NCBI RefSeq assembly: GCF_022968795.1
Contig: NZ_JALJRB010000018.1
Span: forward strand, 44,083-108,082
DNA length: 64,000 nucleotides
Source: Desulfatitalea alkaliphila
Lineage (GTDB): Bacteria; Desulfobacterota; Desulfobacteria; Desulfobacterales; Desulfosarcinaceae
Direction of reading: 5' to 3'
In this document: positions 16,498 to 24,966 of the stretch, piece after piece
Layout: every line of letters begins with the position of its first letter
Position numbering within the stretch: the first letter of the stretch is position 1
Notes under the pieces: generated by a model
Databases searched by the model: none
What the model was told of the DNA's origin: nothing
Seen by the model: the letters and a program-made list of their open reading frames with translations, nothing else
Program-made: the position numbers and the translations under genes

Positions 16498-17883
16498 ATG
16501 ACCGTAGACACCGATTCGCAATCGTACCGTGAAGAACAAGACAGCATGGGCACGGTCCGGGTGCCCGCGGATGCCTATTACGGTTCACAGACCCAAAGGG
16601 CGGTGGACAACTTCATGCAAAGTGGTTTGAAGCCGCCCTTGGCCTTGATCCGCGCCTTGGCGCTGATCAAGCGCCTGGCCGCCGAAACCAATCTCGCCCT
16701 GGGCTTGCTGCCCGACCAATCGGCCCGAGCCATTGTGCAAGCGGCCCATGAGGTGGCGGCGGGTCGATGGGACGACCAGTTCGTGGTGGATCTGTTCCAG
16801 ACCGGATCGGGCACCTCCACCAACATGAACATGAACGAGGTGTTGGCCGGCCGGGCCAACGAAATCCTCACCGGCCGGCGGGGCGGGCGCGCCCCTGTGC
16901 ATCCCAACGACCATGTGAACCTGGGGCAATCGAGCAACGACCTGATTCCGTCAGCCCTGCACGTGGCGGCGGTGATGGCGATCCACAATGCACTGTTGCC
17001 CGCATTGACCCATCTTCAATCGGCGCTGGCGGAGAAGCGGGACGCTTTCGCCGCCATCCGCAAGATCGGGCGTACCCATCTGCAGGATGCGGTACCCATG
17101 ACCTTGGGTGAGGCCTTCTCGGCCTTCGTGCGCCAGATCGAGCTGGGTGGGCGCCGGGTGGAGGGGGTGCTGCCGCGGTTGACCGAACTGGCCCTGGGGG
17201 GCACCGCCGTGGGCAATGGGCTCAACACCCATCCCGAATTCGCCGCCCGCACCATCGCGGCCCTTTCCAGCGAGACCGGCATCGTTTTCAAGGAAGCCGC
17301 TAACCGCTTCGAAGCCCAGGCCGCCCGTGACGCGGCGGTGGAAACCAGCGGCGCGGTTAAAACGGTGGCCGTCAGCCTGATCAAAATCGCCAACGACATT
17401 CGCTGGATGGGTTCCGGCCCACGCTGCGGCATCGGGGAGCTGCAGCTGCCGGCATTGCAGCCCGGGTCGTCCATCATGCCCGGCAAAGTCAACCCGGTGA
17501 TTCCCGAGGCGGTGATCCAGGTGGCCTACCAGGTGATGGGCAACGATACGGCCATCGCCCTGGCGGGACAATCGGGTAATTTCGAGTTGAATGTGACCCT
17601 GCCCCTGGTGGCCCACAACCTGCTTCAATCCGTGGAACTGCTGGCGGGCGCCGCGCGGCTGCTGGCCGACAAGTGCGTACGGCATCTGGCGGCCGATCGG
17701 CAGCGTTGCGAGGGCTATATCGAACAGAGCCTGGCCCTGGCCACGGCCCTGGTGCCCCACATCGGCTATGACCGGGCCGCGGAGCTGGCCAAACGGGCCT
17801 ACGAATCCGGCCGGACGGTGCGTCAGGTGGCCGCGGCCGAAAAGCTGTTGCCCGAGGAGACTTTGAATCGATTGCTGGGCTGA
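16498..17883 (+). CDS. fumC: Class II fumarate hydratase
   Basis: A 461-residue member of the fumarase/aspartase superfamily, which interconverts fumarate and malate in the citric-acid cycle. The signature GSSIMPGKVNP is present at about residue 322, with the substrate-site segments GSGTSTNMNMNEV and HPNDHVNLGQSSND. This pattern and length fit FumC rather than aspartase or adenylosuccinate lyase. Start 16498 places the GGGTGGA stretch at a working distance; the 4 extra residues of a GTG start at 16486 cannot be excluded. The oxygen-stable, iron-free class II enzyme is notable because many anaerobes rely on class I enzymes, so the host may keep both. Confidence 0.93.
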   Translation: MTVDTDSQSYREEQDSMGTVRVPADAYYGSQTQRAVDNFMQSGLKPPLALIRALALIKRLAAETNLALGLLPDQSARAIVQAAHEVAAGRWDDQFVVDLFQTGSGTSTNMNMNEVLAGRANEILTGRRGGRAPVHPNDHVNLGQSSNDLIPSALHVAAVMAIHNALLPALTHLQSALAEKRDAFAAIRKIGRTHLQDAVPMTLGEAFSAFVRQIELGGRRVEGVLPRLTELALGGTAVGNGLNTHPEFAARTIAALSSETGIVFKEAANRFEAQAARDAAVETSGAVKTVAVSLIKIANDIRWMGSGPRCGIGELQLPALQPGSSIMPGKVNPVIPEAVIQVAYQVMGNDTAIALAGQSGNFELNVTLPLVAHNLLQSVELLAGAARLLADKCVRHLAADRQRCEGYIEQSLALATALVPHIGYDRAAELAKRAYESGRTVRQVAAAEKLLPEETLNRLLG

Positions 17884-17957
17884 CGGGATCGGTTGCAATC
17901 CCGATCCAACGGCCCGGCCCGAACCCATTTCGGAAAACCCCAAACAAGGAGGCGTGC

Positions 17958-18167
17958 ATGAGTGCAAAACGCTATCGTATCGAATCGTCCTGCCCCCAGT
18001 GCGGCTGTAGTTTCGCCACCCATCTGACTCCGGAAGAACTCAAGAAAAAGTATGGTGACTTGCCCAATATCGAACTGGAGTGCGGCGAGTGCATGATCAA
18101 ATATACCAAACCGCGGGAAGAAGCCTGCCCCGAGTGGGACAAGGAGTGCCGGATGAAAGGCCAATAG
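17958..18167 (+). CDS. Small zinc-ribbon protein (69 aa)
   Basis: The 69-residue protein has two Cys pairs, CPQC near residue 12 and CGEC near residue 46, spaced as in a treble-clef zinc ribbon, then two more Cys (EAC, KEC) near its end. A perfect AAGGAGG lies 8 bases upstream of the ATG. No larger domain is present. It is followed 70 bases later by the rubrerythrin-like gene. It may be a small metal-binding or protein-binding adaptor; no function is assigned. Confidence 0.75.
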   Translation: MSAKRYRIESSCPQCGCSFATHLTPEELKKKYGDLPNIELECGECMIKYTKPREEACPEWDKECRMKGQ

Positions 18168-18237
18168 GCCGCATGACGTTTCCATATGTAAAACGGATCA
18201 AAAATATCAAAGGATTCACAGAAAGGAACACATTCAG

Positions 18238-18711
18238 ATGATGTATGATTTCAACGCCGACGACATTTTCGAGATCGCCCTGCAGTTGGAGCGCAACGGG
18301 GCCGAATTTTACCGCACGGCCGCCGAGGCGATGAAAGATGAGGCCCACCGCAAGCTGCTGTTGGAGCTGGCGGCCATGGAAGACGACCACGAAAAGACCT
18401 TCGCCGCCATGCGCGATCAGCTCAAGGAGGCCGAAAAATCCGCCACTGTTTTCGATCCCGACGGCGAAGCCGCACAGTACCTGCGGGCACTGGCCGATAC
18501 GCGGGTCTTTTTCCAGAAGCAGATCGACACCTCCTCCATGGAGGCGATTCTCAAGGATGCCATCACGGCCGAGAAGGATTCCATCGTCTTTTACCTGGGC
18601 ATGCGCGAAGCGGTGCCTCCGGAGATGGGTCGCGAACGTTTGGATGATGTGATCAAAGAGGAGATGGGGCACATCCGGCTGTTGAGCAAGGAGTTGACGG
18701 CCCTGCGGTAG
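18238..18711 (+). CDS. Rubrerythrin-like ferritin-family protein (no rubredoxin domain)
   Basis: The 157 residues form a four-helix ferritin-like domain with the di-iron ligand pattern of rubrerythrin: an N-terminal E in LERNGAEFY, E..H in AAMEDDHEK, then E in TAEKDS and E..H in KEEMGHIR. The C-terminal rubredoxin module of classical rubrerythrin is missing. Such short members are common in strict anaerobes and are thought to reduce peroxide or handle iron. A GAAAGGA sequence precedes tandem ATGs, so the start could be 18238 or 18241. It converges on the HcpR-like gene across a structured terminator and probably works in the same stress response. Confidence 0.88.
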   Translation: MMYDFNADDIFEIALQLERNGAEFYRTAAEAMKDEAHRKLLLELAAMEDDHEKTFAAMRDQLKEAEKSATVFDPDGEAAQYLRALADTRVFFQKQIDTSSMEAILKDAITAEKDSIVFYLGMREAVPPEMGRERLDDVIKEEMGHIRLLSKELTALR

Positions 18712-18726
18712 CGGCGGCATACGGCA

Positions 18727-18778
18727 AGCGGCTTCCCGGCGCACCGGTCGGTGCGCTTTCAGCAAAGCGGAAGCCGCT
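18727..18778. terminator. Nested hairpin between rubrerythrin-like gene and hcpR-like gene
   Basis: An outer perfect 10-bp stem (18727-18736 with 18769-18778) encloses a perfect 7-bp inner hairpin (18739-18745 with 18750-18756). It separates two convergent genes and probably terminates transcription from both sides, although T-runs are absent. Confidence 0.6.
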
Positions 18779-18809
18779 CGCACCGCTCGCAAACGAAACC
18801 ACCACCACC

Positions 18810-19499
18810 TCAGGCAACCAGACGGCCGGTTTCGGCCAGCTCCTCCAGCGCCTGATGATCCCGCAGCACAATTTCCGCTCCCTGCACCTCGATATACCCT
18901 TGGGCCGACATCTTGTTGAAGATGCGTGACAGCGTTTCCGGAATGGTGCCCAGCAGACTGGCCAACTGCCCCTTGGACACCGGCAAGCGCACGCTGTCGG
19001 GGTTGTCTTGCTCCTCGGCCAGATAGATCAAATAGGAGGCCAGGCGTCCCGGCACCTCTTTCAAGGACAGATTCTCCACCTGCACCGTGAACTGGCGCAG
19101 CCGCATGCTCAGCACCGCCAACATATTGAGCGCCAAGGAAGGGTGGGCCGTGATCAGGTCGATGAAGTCCCGGCGCGCAATGAAGAGCAGGCGGCTCTTC
19201 TCCACCGCCAATGCGTTGGCCGGATAGTGCTGCCCGGCGAAGACCGGCACCTCTCCGAAGGGCTGGCCGGGGCCGTAAATATGCAGGATCTGCTCTTTGC
19301 CCTCGGCCGAGGTTTTGAAAATCTTCACCGTGCCTTGGACCACGATGTAAAACCCCGTGCCCGCCTCTCCCTCATGAAAGATGGGGGCGCCGCGGTCAAA
19401 ATCCACGGTGCGTGCGATGGCGCGAATACGGGCCTGCTGCGCCGGGCTCAAGCCCTTGAACAGGGCGCTGTCGGCGATGATGGCGTCGATGGTGGTCAT
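18810..19499 (-). CDS. hcpR: Crp/Fnr-family regulator, probable HcpR
   Basis: The 229-residue protein has a cyclic-nucleotide-fold sensor domain (about 1-120, including FHEGEAGTGFYIVVQG and GPGQPFGEVPV), a dimer helix, and a C-terminal winged helix-turn-helix (LASLLGTIPETLSRIF) with the E-x2-SR recognition pattern. It lacks N-terminal FNR-type cysteines, so it does not use an FNR Fe-S cluster. Divergent placement next to hcp, and a perfect TTGAC-N4-GTCAA site before hcp, match HcpR, the nitrosative-stress regulator first described by comparative genomics in delta-proteobacteria. Start 19499 was chosen from the canonical N-terminus. The symbol is an inference from context. Confidence 0.8.
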   Translation of the reverse strand: MTTIDAIIADSALFKGLSPAQQARIRAIARTVDFDRGAPIFHEGEAGTGFYIVVQGTVKIFKTSAEGKEQILHIYGPGQPFGEVPVFAGQHYPANALAVEKSRLLFIARRDFIDLITAHPSLALNMLAVLSMRLRQFTVQVENLSLKEVPGRLASYLIYLAEEQDNPDSVRLPVSKGQLASLLGTIPETLSRIFNKMSAQGYIEVQGAEIVLRDHQALEELAETGRLVA

Positions 19500-19615
19500 G
19501 GCCTTCTTTTGATCGATTGTCGGCGGGAAGTCAAGTTTTTGTATTTGTTGGTTGCGTCGGGTGTTGTGGGGTTGATTTGACAATGGAGGTGATTGGAGCA
19601 TCGGGGTTGATAAGA

Positions 19616-19800
19616 GTTTTAAGTGTTAAGTGTTAAGTTTTAAGTTGAAGGTATGCTGTCGATTAGATTTGGTGGGTTGGAGGGGGTGGTGGTGTTTGGG
19701 TCCATCGAAGTCGAAATCGGTATTGCAATCGAAATCGAAACGCGGCGCAAAAAGAAGCGTAATCGATTTCGATCCCGATCCCGCTAGCGATTTCGATTTC
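19616..19800 (+). repeat. Dispersed intergenic repeat, copy B (extended form)
   Basis: The plus strand reads TTTTAAG/TGTTAAG heptamers, TTGAAGGTATGCTGTCGATT, a GT-rich linker, then inverted arrays of GAAATC and GATTTC hexamers. It sits between the divergent hcpR-like and hcp genes and matches copy A part for part. Confidence 0.8.
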
Positions 19801-19856
19801 CAACGGGGCAAGCCCCAACTTGGGTTTTGTGCATCACCGCAAAAAAATGGGGGGTT

Positions 19857-19870
19857 TTGACTTAGGTCAA
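19857..19870 (+). promoter_or_regulatory. HcpR-type operator upstream of hcp
   Basis: TTGAC-TTAG-GTCAA fits exactly the TTGAC-N4-GTCAA consensus known for HcpR in delta-proteobacteria. Its centre lies about 107 bases before the hcp start. A weak -10-like TAGGGT at 19893-19898 would place the operator near -41 of a start around 19905, the class II activator position. Confidence 0.75.
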
Positions 19871-19970
19871 GGTGTTTGGTTGGGGGACGGGGTAGGGTGG
19901 CGGTAAATCGAGCGGGTAAAAGGTTGGCGCAACGCAACTGAATCATCCACATAAATGAAGGAGGCAGACC

Positions 19971-21596
19971 ATGTTTTGTTTTCAATGCGAACAGACGGCA
20001 AAGGGCGAAGGGTGCACCAAGATCGGCGTATGCGGCAAGCAACCCGACACGGCCGCCTTGCAGGATCTTTTGATTTTCGTGACCAAGGGGTTGTCCCAGG
20101 TGGCCCTGGCCGCCCGCCAGGCCGGGATCAAGGATCCCGAAACCGATCACTACATCTGCGAGGCGATTTTTTCGACCCTCACCAACGTGGATTTCGATCC
20201 GGACCGCTTTGTGGAACTGGTGCGCGAAGGGGTTCGCTTGCGGGACGGCTTGAAGGACAAGGTGCAGGCTGCCGGCGGGCGGGTACCGTCGGTGGGGCCG
20301 GCCGCCTATGTGCCGGGCGCCGACCGCCAGGCGATGGTGACCCAGGGCGAGCAGGTGGGCGTTCCGCCGGCCGATGCCCTCGATCCCGACGTTCGCGCTT
20401 TGCGGGAATTGCTGGTGTACGGCATCAAGGGTGTGGCCGCCTACGCCGACCACGCGCGCATTCTCGGCCAGGAAGACGATGCAGTGTACCAGTTCATCTA
20501 TGAAGGCATGGCCGCCACTTTGAACGATGCGCTGGAGGTTAACGATCTGGTGGGGTTGGCGCTCAAGTGCGGTGAAATCAACCTGCGGGCCATGGAGTTG
20601 CTGGATGCCGGCAACACAGGCACATACGGCCACCCGGTGCCCACGGCCGTGCCCCTGGGACACAAGAAAGGCAAGGCGCTGCTGGTCTCGGGTCATGACC
20701 TGAAGGACTTGGAGATGATTCTGCAGCAAACGGCCGGCAAGGGCATTTACGTTTACACCCACGGTGAAATGCTGCCCACCCACGGCTATCCCGGGCTCAA
20801 GAAGCATGACCATTTCTACGGCCACTACGGCACTGCCTGGCAGAACCAGGCCAAGGAGTTCGCCAAGTTTCCGGGGGCCATCGTCATGACCACCAACTGC
20901 ATCCAGAAGCCCCAGGAGAGTTACAGCGACAACATCTTCACCACCGGCCTGGTGGGATGGCCCGGCGTGCGGCACATCGCCGACAAGGATTTCGCCCCGG
21001 CCATCGAAAAATCGCTGGCCATGGAAGGGTTCAGCGACGACGACCCCGGCAAGAGTGTCATGGTGGGATTCGGGCGCAATGCCGTGTTGGGCGTGGCCGG
21101 GCAGGTGATCGAGGCGGTCAAGAACAAGGCCATCCGCCACTTTTTCCTGGTGGGCGGCTGTGACGGCGCCAAGCCGGGACGGGATTACTACACTCGATTG
21201 GTGGAGCAGATCCCAACGGATTGTGTCGTGCTGACCCTGGCCTGCGGCAAGTTTCGTTTCTTTGACAAGGATCTTGGCGACATCGGCGGCATTCCGCGCC
21301 TGCTGGACATCGGGCAGTGCAACGATGCCTACTCGGCGGTCAAAATCGCCGTGGCCCTGGCCGAGGCGTTCGAGTGCGGCGTTAACGACTTGCCCCTTTC
21401 CATGATTCTGTCCTGGTACGAGCAGAAGGCTGTCGCCATCCTGCTGACCCTGCTCCACCTGGGGATCAAGGACATCCGCCTGGGGCCCAGTCTGCCGGCC
21501 TTCATCACGCCCAATGTGCTCAACGTGCTGGTGGAGAACTTCAACATCATGCCCATCTCGACACCGGAGCAGGATTTGAAGGCCATATTGGGATAA
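19971..21596 (+). CDS. hcp: Hybrid cluster protein (hydroxylamine reductase)
   Basis: The 541-residue protein begins with C3-x2-C6-x8-C15-x5-C21, the [4Fe-4S] ligand set of the short-spacing class found in anaerobes, not the enterobacterial C-x2-C-x11-C pattern. Later segments such as GCDGAKPGRDYYT and the CG.K and E residues of the C-terminal part carry the hybrid Fe-S-O cluster. Hcp proteins reduce hydroxylamine in vitro and act as NO reductase or protein S-nitrosylase in vivo. AAGGAGG precedes the ATG. It is followed by a zinc-ribbon/HD-like gene and a ferredoxin, and is preceded by an HcpR operator, so expression is expected on exposure to nitrite or NO. Confidence 0.95.
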   Translation: MFCFQCEQTAKGEGCTKIGVCGKQPDTAALQDLLIFVTKGLSQVALAARQAGIKDPETDHYICEAIFSTLTNVDFDPDRFVELVREGVRLRDGLKDKVQAAGGRVPSVGPAAYVPGADRQAMVTQGEQVGVPPADALDPDVRALRELLVYGIKGVAAYADHARILGQEDDAVYQFIYEGMAATLNDALEVNDLVGLALKCGEINLRAMELLDAGNTGTYGHPVPTAVPLGHKKGKALLVSGHDLKDLEMILQQTAGKGIYVYTHGEMLPTHGYPGLKKHDHFYGHYGTAWQNQAKEFAKFPGAIVMTTNCIQKPQESYSDNIFTTGLVGWPGVRHIADKDFAPAIEKSLAMEGFSDDDPGKSVMVGFGRNAVLGVAGQVIEAVKNKAIRHFFLVGGCDGAKPGRDYYTRLVEQIPTDCVVLTLACGKFRFFDKDLGDIGGIPRLLDIGQCNDAYSAVKIAVALAEAFECGVNDLPLSMILSWYEQKAVAILLTLLHLGIKDIRLGPSLPAFITPNVLNVLVENFNIMPISTPEQDLKAILG

Positions 21597-21607
21597 GTGA
21601 AAAATGC

Positions 21608-21648
21608 CCGGCGGCAAGGGAGAGATCTTCCGGCCCCCTTGCCGCCGG
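21608..21648 (+). terminator. 13-bp hairpin after hcp
   Basis: CCGGCGGCAAGGG at 21608-21620 pairs perfectly with 21636-21648 around a 15-base loop, starting 12 bases after the hcp stop codon. The following TTGAACC is a weak T-tract, so it may attenuate rather than stop transcription into the next gene. Confidence 0.6.
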
Positions 21649-21834
21649 TTGAACCGGCGCGACTTCGCCCATGTGTGCAAGAGGCCATGTACTTCAACCG
21701 CATGTTGCCATCCGGAAAATGTCTTGATGCATGCTTGCCCTGATTTCCGCGAAACCAAGCGATCATGACCTTCTGCCCAAATCGGCGAAGCAAGCGTAAA
21801 ACGCAAAACAGTGTTGCCAAAACGGAGGTGACCG

Positions 21835-22536
21835 ATGAAATGCCCCGGACAAGATACCCAGTTCTGGACCCAGAATGCGATTTTCGAAGCCCAATGCCCC
21901 GAATGCGGCCGCGCGGTGGAATTCTTCAAGGATGACACCACCCGCAAATGCGGCAACTGCGGCCATCGCTTCATCAATCCCAAAATGGATTTCGGTTGCG
22001 CTGCGTACTGCCCCTTTGCCGAGCAATGTCTGGGGGATCTGCCGCCGGAGTTGGTGGCCCAGCAGGAAAATCTGCTCAAGGACCGGGTGGCGGTGGCCGT
22101 CAAACGGCACCTGAAGGCGGATTTCAAGCGGATCGGCCGTGCCGGGCGGCGCGCCTACCACGCGGAAAAGATCTGCCCCGCGGAAGGCGGCCATCTGGCC
22201 CCGGTGCTGATCGCCGCCTTCCTGTACGATCTGGATGCCGATCCCGGCGCCGACGGCGATCTCCCCGTGGCACGCGACATATTGGCCGATTTGCGGGCCC
22301 CTGAGCCCCTGGTGGACAAGGTGGCGGAACTGATCGCGGCGGCCCGCGGCCGACGCCGTAACGGTGACGGAAATCCCGCTATCGTTGCCGATGCGGCCGC
22401 CATCGCCGACTGGGAAGAGACCCAAAAACAATCGGCCCGGCAGGCCGCTGAAACCGCGGCCGCCACCACGGACGCCCTGCAAACGGCGCAGGCCAAAAAG
22501 TACTTCCAGGAACTGAGCGCCAAAAGCATCAATTAG
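21835..22536 (+). CDS. Zinc-ribbon protein with degenerate HD-like domain, in hcp locus
   Basis: The first 65 residues hold a zinc ribbon (CPEC near 21, CGNC near 41) and further cysteines (GCAAYCPFAEQC). Residues about 85-200 follow the helix pattern of an HD phosphohydrolase: YHAEKICPAEGGHLAP, then AAFLYDLD where active enzymes have LLHD, and a late VADAAAIADWE matching the DADR region. The key HD histidine is Tyr, so hydrolase activity is doubtful. The ribosome site GGAGGTG lies before the ATG. It sits between hcp and the ferredoxin gene on the same strand. I do not recognise a named family; a link to Hcp assembly or electron supply is inference. Confidence 0.65.
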   Translation: MKCPGQDTQFWTQNAIFEAQCPECGRAVEFFKDDTTRKCGNCGHRFINPKMDFGCAAYCPFAEQCLGDLPPELVAQQENLLKDRVAVAVKRHLKADFKRIGRAGRRAYHAEKICPAEGGHLAPVLIAAFLYDLDADPGADGDLPVARDILADLRAPEPLVDKVAELIAAARGRRRNGDGNPAIVADAAAIADWEETQKQSARQAAETAAATTDALQTAQAKKYFQELSAKSIN

Positions 22537-22652
22537 TCCAACGGTCAGGAAGCAGATCGCCAAAGGTGCACGGCGCAAATGCAAACAATTCCGACCTCGG
22601 CTGCAAATTTGAATGGAACACGTCCGGCTCCGCCGGAGAACAGGAGTCCCAA

Positions 22653-23396
22653 ATGAAAATCAAGCGCAAAATCATCCAGATCGACGAAGAAAAATGTGAC
22701 GGCTGCGGCAACTGCGTCATCGGTTGCGCCGAAGGTGCCCTGGCCATCGTGGACGGCAAGGCCAAAGTGCTTTCCGATAATTTGTGCGACGGTTTGGGCG
22801 CGTGTATCGGCGAGTGTCCCCAGGATGCCTTGAAAATCATCGAACGGGAGGCGGCACCCTTTGACGAGGAGGCGGTGGAGGCCCATTTGAAATCTGTTGA
22901 GAGCGAACAAGCGGCGCCGTCAAAAATGGCCTGCGGTTGCCCTTCCACCCAAATTCAAAGTTTTTCTCCCTGTGCGCAGGCCAATCCGCCGGTGCAACGG
23001 CCGGCGGGCGGTGAATCGGCCTTGTCCCACTGGCCGGTGCAGATCCACCTCGTTCCCCCCAACGCGCCTTTTTTGAAGGGCGCCGATCTGTTGGTGGCGG
23101 CCGACTGCGTACCCGTGGCCTTTCCCACCTTCCACCAGGACTTTCTGCAGGGCCGGACGGTCATGTTGGGATGTCCCAAGCTGGACAACGCCCAAGCCTA
23201 CGTGGAGAAGTTCACCGACATCTTCAAAACCGCCGGCATCAAACGGATCACCGCAGTGGTGATGGAAGTGCCCTGCTGCGAAGGATTGCCCCGCATCATC
23301 CAAAAGGCCTTGGATGCGGCCCAGGCAACCATACCGTTTCACCAGGTGGTGGTCAGCACCCGTGGACGCATTCTGCAGGAGCGCAAAGTGGCTTGA
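22653..23396 (+). CDS. 4Fe-4S ferredoxin-type protein accompanying hcp (FrdX-like)
   Basis: The 247-residue protein has two ferredoxin motifs near the N-terminus: CDGCGNCVIGC (complete) and CDGLGACIGECP, in which the second Cys is Leu, a variation common to this family. A linker with CGCPST and SPC, then a C-terminal domain (about 110-247) with two Cys-containing loops (MLGCPKLD, EVPCCEG) follow. The family often sits beside hcp in anaerobes and was called FrdX in HcpR regulon work; it probably passes electrons to Hcp. Start 22653 follows AGGAG. The gene ends before a strong terminator-like hairpin at 23474. Confidence 0.82.
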   Translation: MKIKRKIIQIDEEKCDGCGNCVIGCAEGALAIVDGKAKVLSDNLCDGLGACIGECPQDALKIIEREAAPFDEEAVEAHLKSVESEQAAPSKMACGCPSTQIQSFSPCAQANPPVQRPAGGESALSHWPVQIHLVPPNAPFLKGADLLVAADCVPVAFPTFHQDFLQGRTVMLGCPKLDNAQAYVEKFTDIFKTAGIKRITAVVMEVPCCEGLPRIIQKALDAAQATIPFHQVVVSTRGRILQERKVA

Positions 23397-23794
23397 ACCG
23401 GTGTTCGTACCAATACCAAAACCGGCAACGGTTCGGCAGCGCCATGAAACACTGCCGCCCGATCGCATAGGACGGGAGTGCCGCTCCGGCGGCACTCCCT
23501 TCGTTCCGCATGATCCGCCGCCCCATCTTTCACCACATCCCCTGCACAACGCCAACTCACCCACGACCACCCACCGGCGGTCGCCGTTTCCATGCCGCCG
23601 ACTTCCTTGCGTGCATCATCCGTAAACAAACCGTTGCCGCCGCTCGTCATATAAAACGAAGTCGTCGCGAAGGGTGCCATCGGAAGGTTTACACTGTGGA
23701 TCCGGCTCCCCCGAACTTGACAAATGCGCCTTATTACCGGAAAAGGTGACTCCAGGTATCTTCAGGTGATGAACAGCCAAGGCGGATATGCGGG
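23397..23794. other. Intergenic region between hcp-associated ferredoxin and ECF sigma gene
   Basis: No coding sequence is supported in these 398 bases. They hold the hairpin at 23474-23499 and, at 23713-23718, GAACTT, which matches the -35 element typical of ECF sigma promoters; a convincing -10 partner was not seen. Confidence 0.5.
23474..23499 (+). terminator. Perfect 11-bp terminator-like hairpin
   Basis: GGGAGTGCCGC (23474-23484) pairs with 23489-23499 across a 4-base loop, 77 bases after the ferredoxin stop. The downstream TTCGTT is T-poor but the stem is very stable. Confidence 0.65.
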
Positions 23795-24418
23795 ATGGGC
23801 CGGACGGACGCAGCGGACAACAAGGGCGCCAACAAGGACGGGTTCGATCCCGCGCCGCTGGTGATGCAGGCCCGCAACGGGGATCGGCAGGCGTTTCACC
23901 GCTTGGTGGATCATTACCAGCCGCAGATCTTGCGCATGATCCACTACCGGACAAGATCCCGGATGGATGCGGAGGATCTGACCCAGGATGTGTTCTTGAG
24001 GGCTTACAAACACATCGGCCGGCTCGAAGCGCCCGCCCTGTTCCGCAGTTGGCTCTATCGGATCGCCCTCAATCGGGTCCGGGACCACCATCGTTCGCAG
24101 CGGGTCAAGTCGCTGATCGGTTTTGTCTCCACGGCCTCGGACGATTTCAGGGAAACCGAAGCCACGGCGGATGCGCCCGAGGCGCCGGAGCGGCTGGAAG
24201 CGCATGCTTTCCGGGAACGCATGGCGCAACTGATGGAAAGTCTGTCACGCAAGGAAAAAGAAGCGTTCATGCTGCGTTTCTTCGACGAACTGAGCATCAA
24301 GGAAATGACCGCCGCCATGGGTAAGAACGAGAGTACCGTCAAAACCCACCTCTACCGCGCCTTGCGCAAGGTGAAAGCGGCGGCGGGGGATGGAGAGGCG
24401 TTTTGGGAGGTCCCATGA
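23795..24418 (+). CDS. ECF-family RNA polymerase sigma factor
   Basis: The 207-residue protein has sigma region 2 (AFHRLVDHYQPQILRM, DAEDLTQDVFLRAY, SWLYRIALN) and region 4 with its helix-turn-helix (LSRKEKEAFMLRFFDELSIKEMTAAMG...TVKTHLYRALRKVK). Regions 1.1 and 3 are absent, as in group 4 sigma factors. It directs RNA polymerase to a small regulon, typically envelope or metal stress. It is translationally coupled to the next gene (ATGA overlap at 24415), which encodes a membrane anti-sigma factor. Autoregulation is probable and GAACTT upstream at 23713 is compatible with it. Confidence 0.9.
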   Translation: MGRTDAADNKGANKDGFDPAPLVMQARNGDRQAFHRLVDHYQPQILRMIHYRTRSRMDAEDLTQDVFLRAYKHIGRLEAPALFRSWLYRIALNRVRDHHRSQRVKSLIGFVSTASDDFRETEATADAPEAPERLEAHAFRERMAQLMESLSRKEKEAFMLRFFDELSIKEMTAAMGKNESTVKTHLYRALRKVKAAAGDGEAFWEVP

Positions 24419-24954
24419 AAAATATGAAACCGGAAGATACCCATCTGAACCACGAAGAGTTGCTCCTGGCAGTGGTCGACCGTGCCGACCTGCCGCCGGT
24501 CCGGCGGCAACATCTGGAACAGTGTGCCCGGTGTCACCAGGCATTGGCGGACGCCGAGGCGGGATTGGCCCGCATGGGGCGCCGTGCCCGGGAACTGGCG
24601 CCGGCGCCCGGCCGACCCTTTCGATTGCCCGCATCCGTGGGCAGGGAAAGGGGGCGCCGCTGGATCCCGCTGTGGCTAACGGCGGCGGCAGCGGTCTGCG
24701 CGCTGTTCATCGCTGTTTGGGGACCCTCCTGGTGGGCCCGGCAAACCTTGCCCGAAGGGCCGACCGTGGCGGCCGTCGACGACGAACAATTCTTTCAGGT
24801 CGTGGATCAATTGGTGGCCAATGCGTTGCCGGCCTCCTACCAGGGGTTGGCCTCCCCGGGTGCGCCTGCTGTGCCCGTGGACCTGGATGCGGCGGATGAT
24901 TTTTTCGATTGGGTGGTGCCCGCCATCGATGATGATGAGGACCTGTTGACGTAA
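24415..24954 (+). CDS. Zinc-finger-type membrane anti-sigma factor
   Basis: The 179-residue product has the H-x3-C-x2-C anti-sigma zinc motif (HLEQCARC, about residues 36-43), a single membrane helix at about residues 85-105 (PLWLTAAAAVCALFIAVW) and a short, strongly acidic periplasmic tail. It should hold the preceding sigma factor at the membrane until a signal releases it. The ATG at 24415 overlaps the sigma stop codon; an earlier in-frame ATG at 24403 would only add four residues. The acidic tail (DDFFDWV...DDDEDLL) may interact with the basic, Spy-like protein encoded next, which is inference. Confidence 0.82.
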   Translation: MKNMKPEDTHLNHEELLLAVVDRADLPPVRRQHLEQCARCHQALADAEAGLARMGRRARELAPAPGRPFRLPASVGRERGRRWIPLWLTAAAAVCALFIAVWGPSWWARQTLPEGPTVAAVDDEQFFQVVDQLVANALPASYQGLASPGAPAVPVDLDAADDFFDWVVPAIDDDEDLLT

Positions 24955-24966
24955 GAGGGGGATGCA

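Larger units (their letters stand above)
19500..19970. other. Divergent intergenic region between hcpR-like and hcp genes
   Basis: This 471-base region holds no supported gene. It contains repeat copy B (19616-19800), a small GGGGC-AA-GCCCC hairpin at 19805-19816 and the HcpR-type operator (19857-19870). Confidence 0.7.

Noticed and set aside
19626..22127. 833-codon minus-strand frame across hcp
   Set aside because: It is antisense to the unmistakable hcp gene and reads through repeat copy B; an artefact of base composition.
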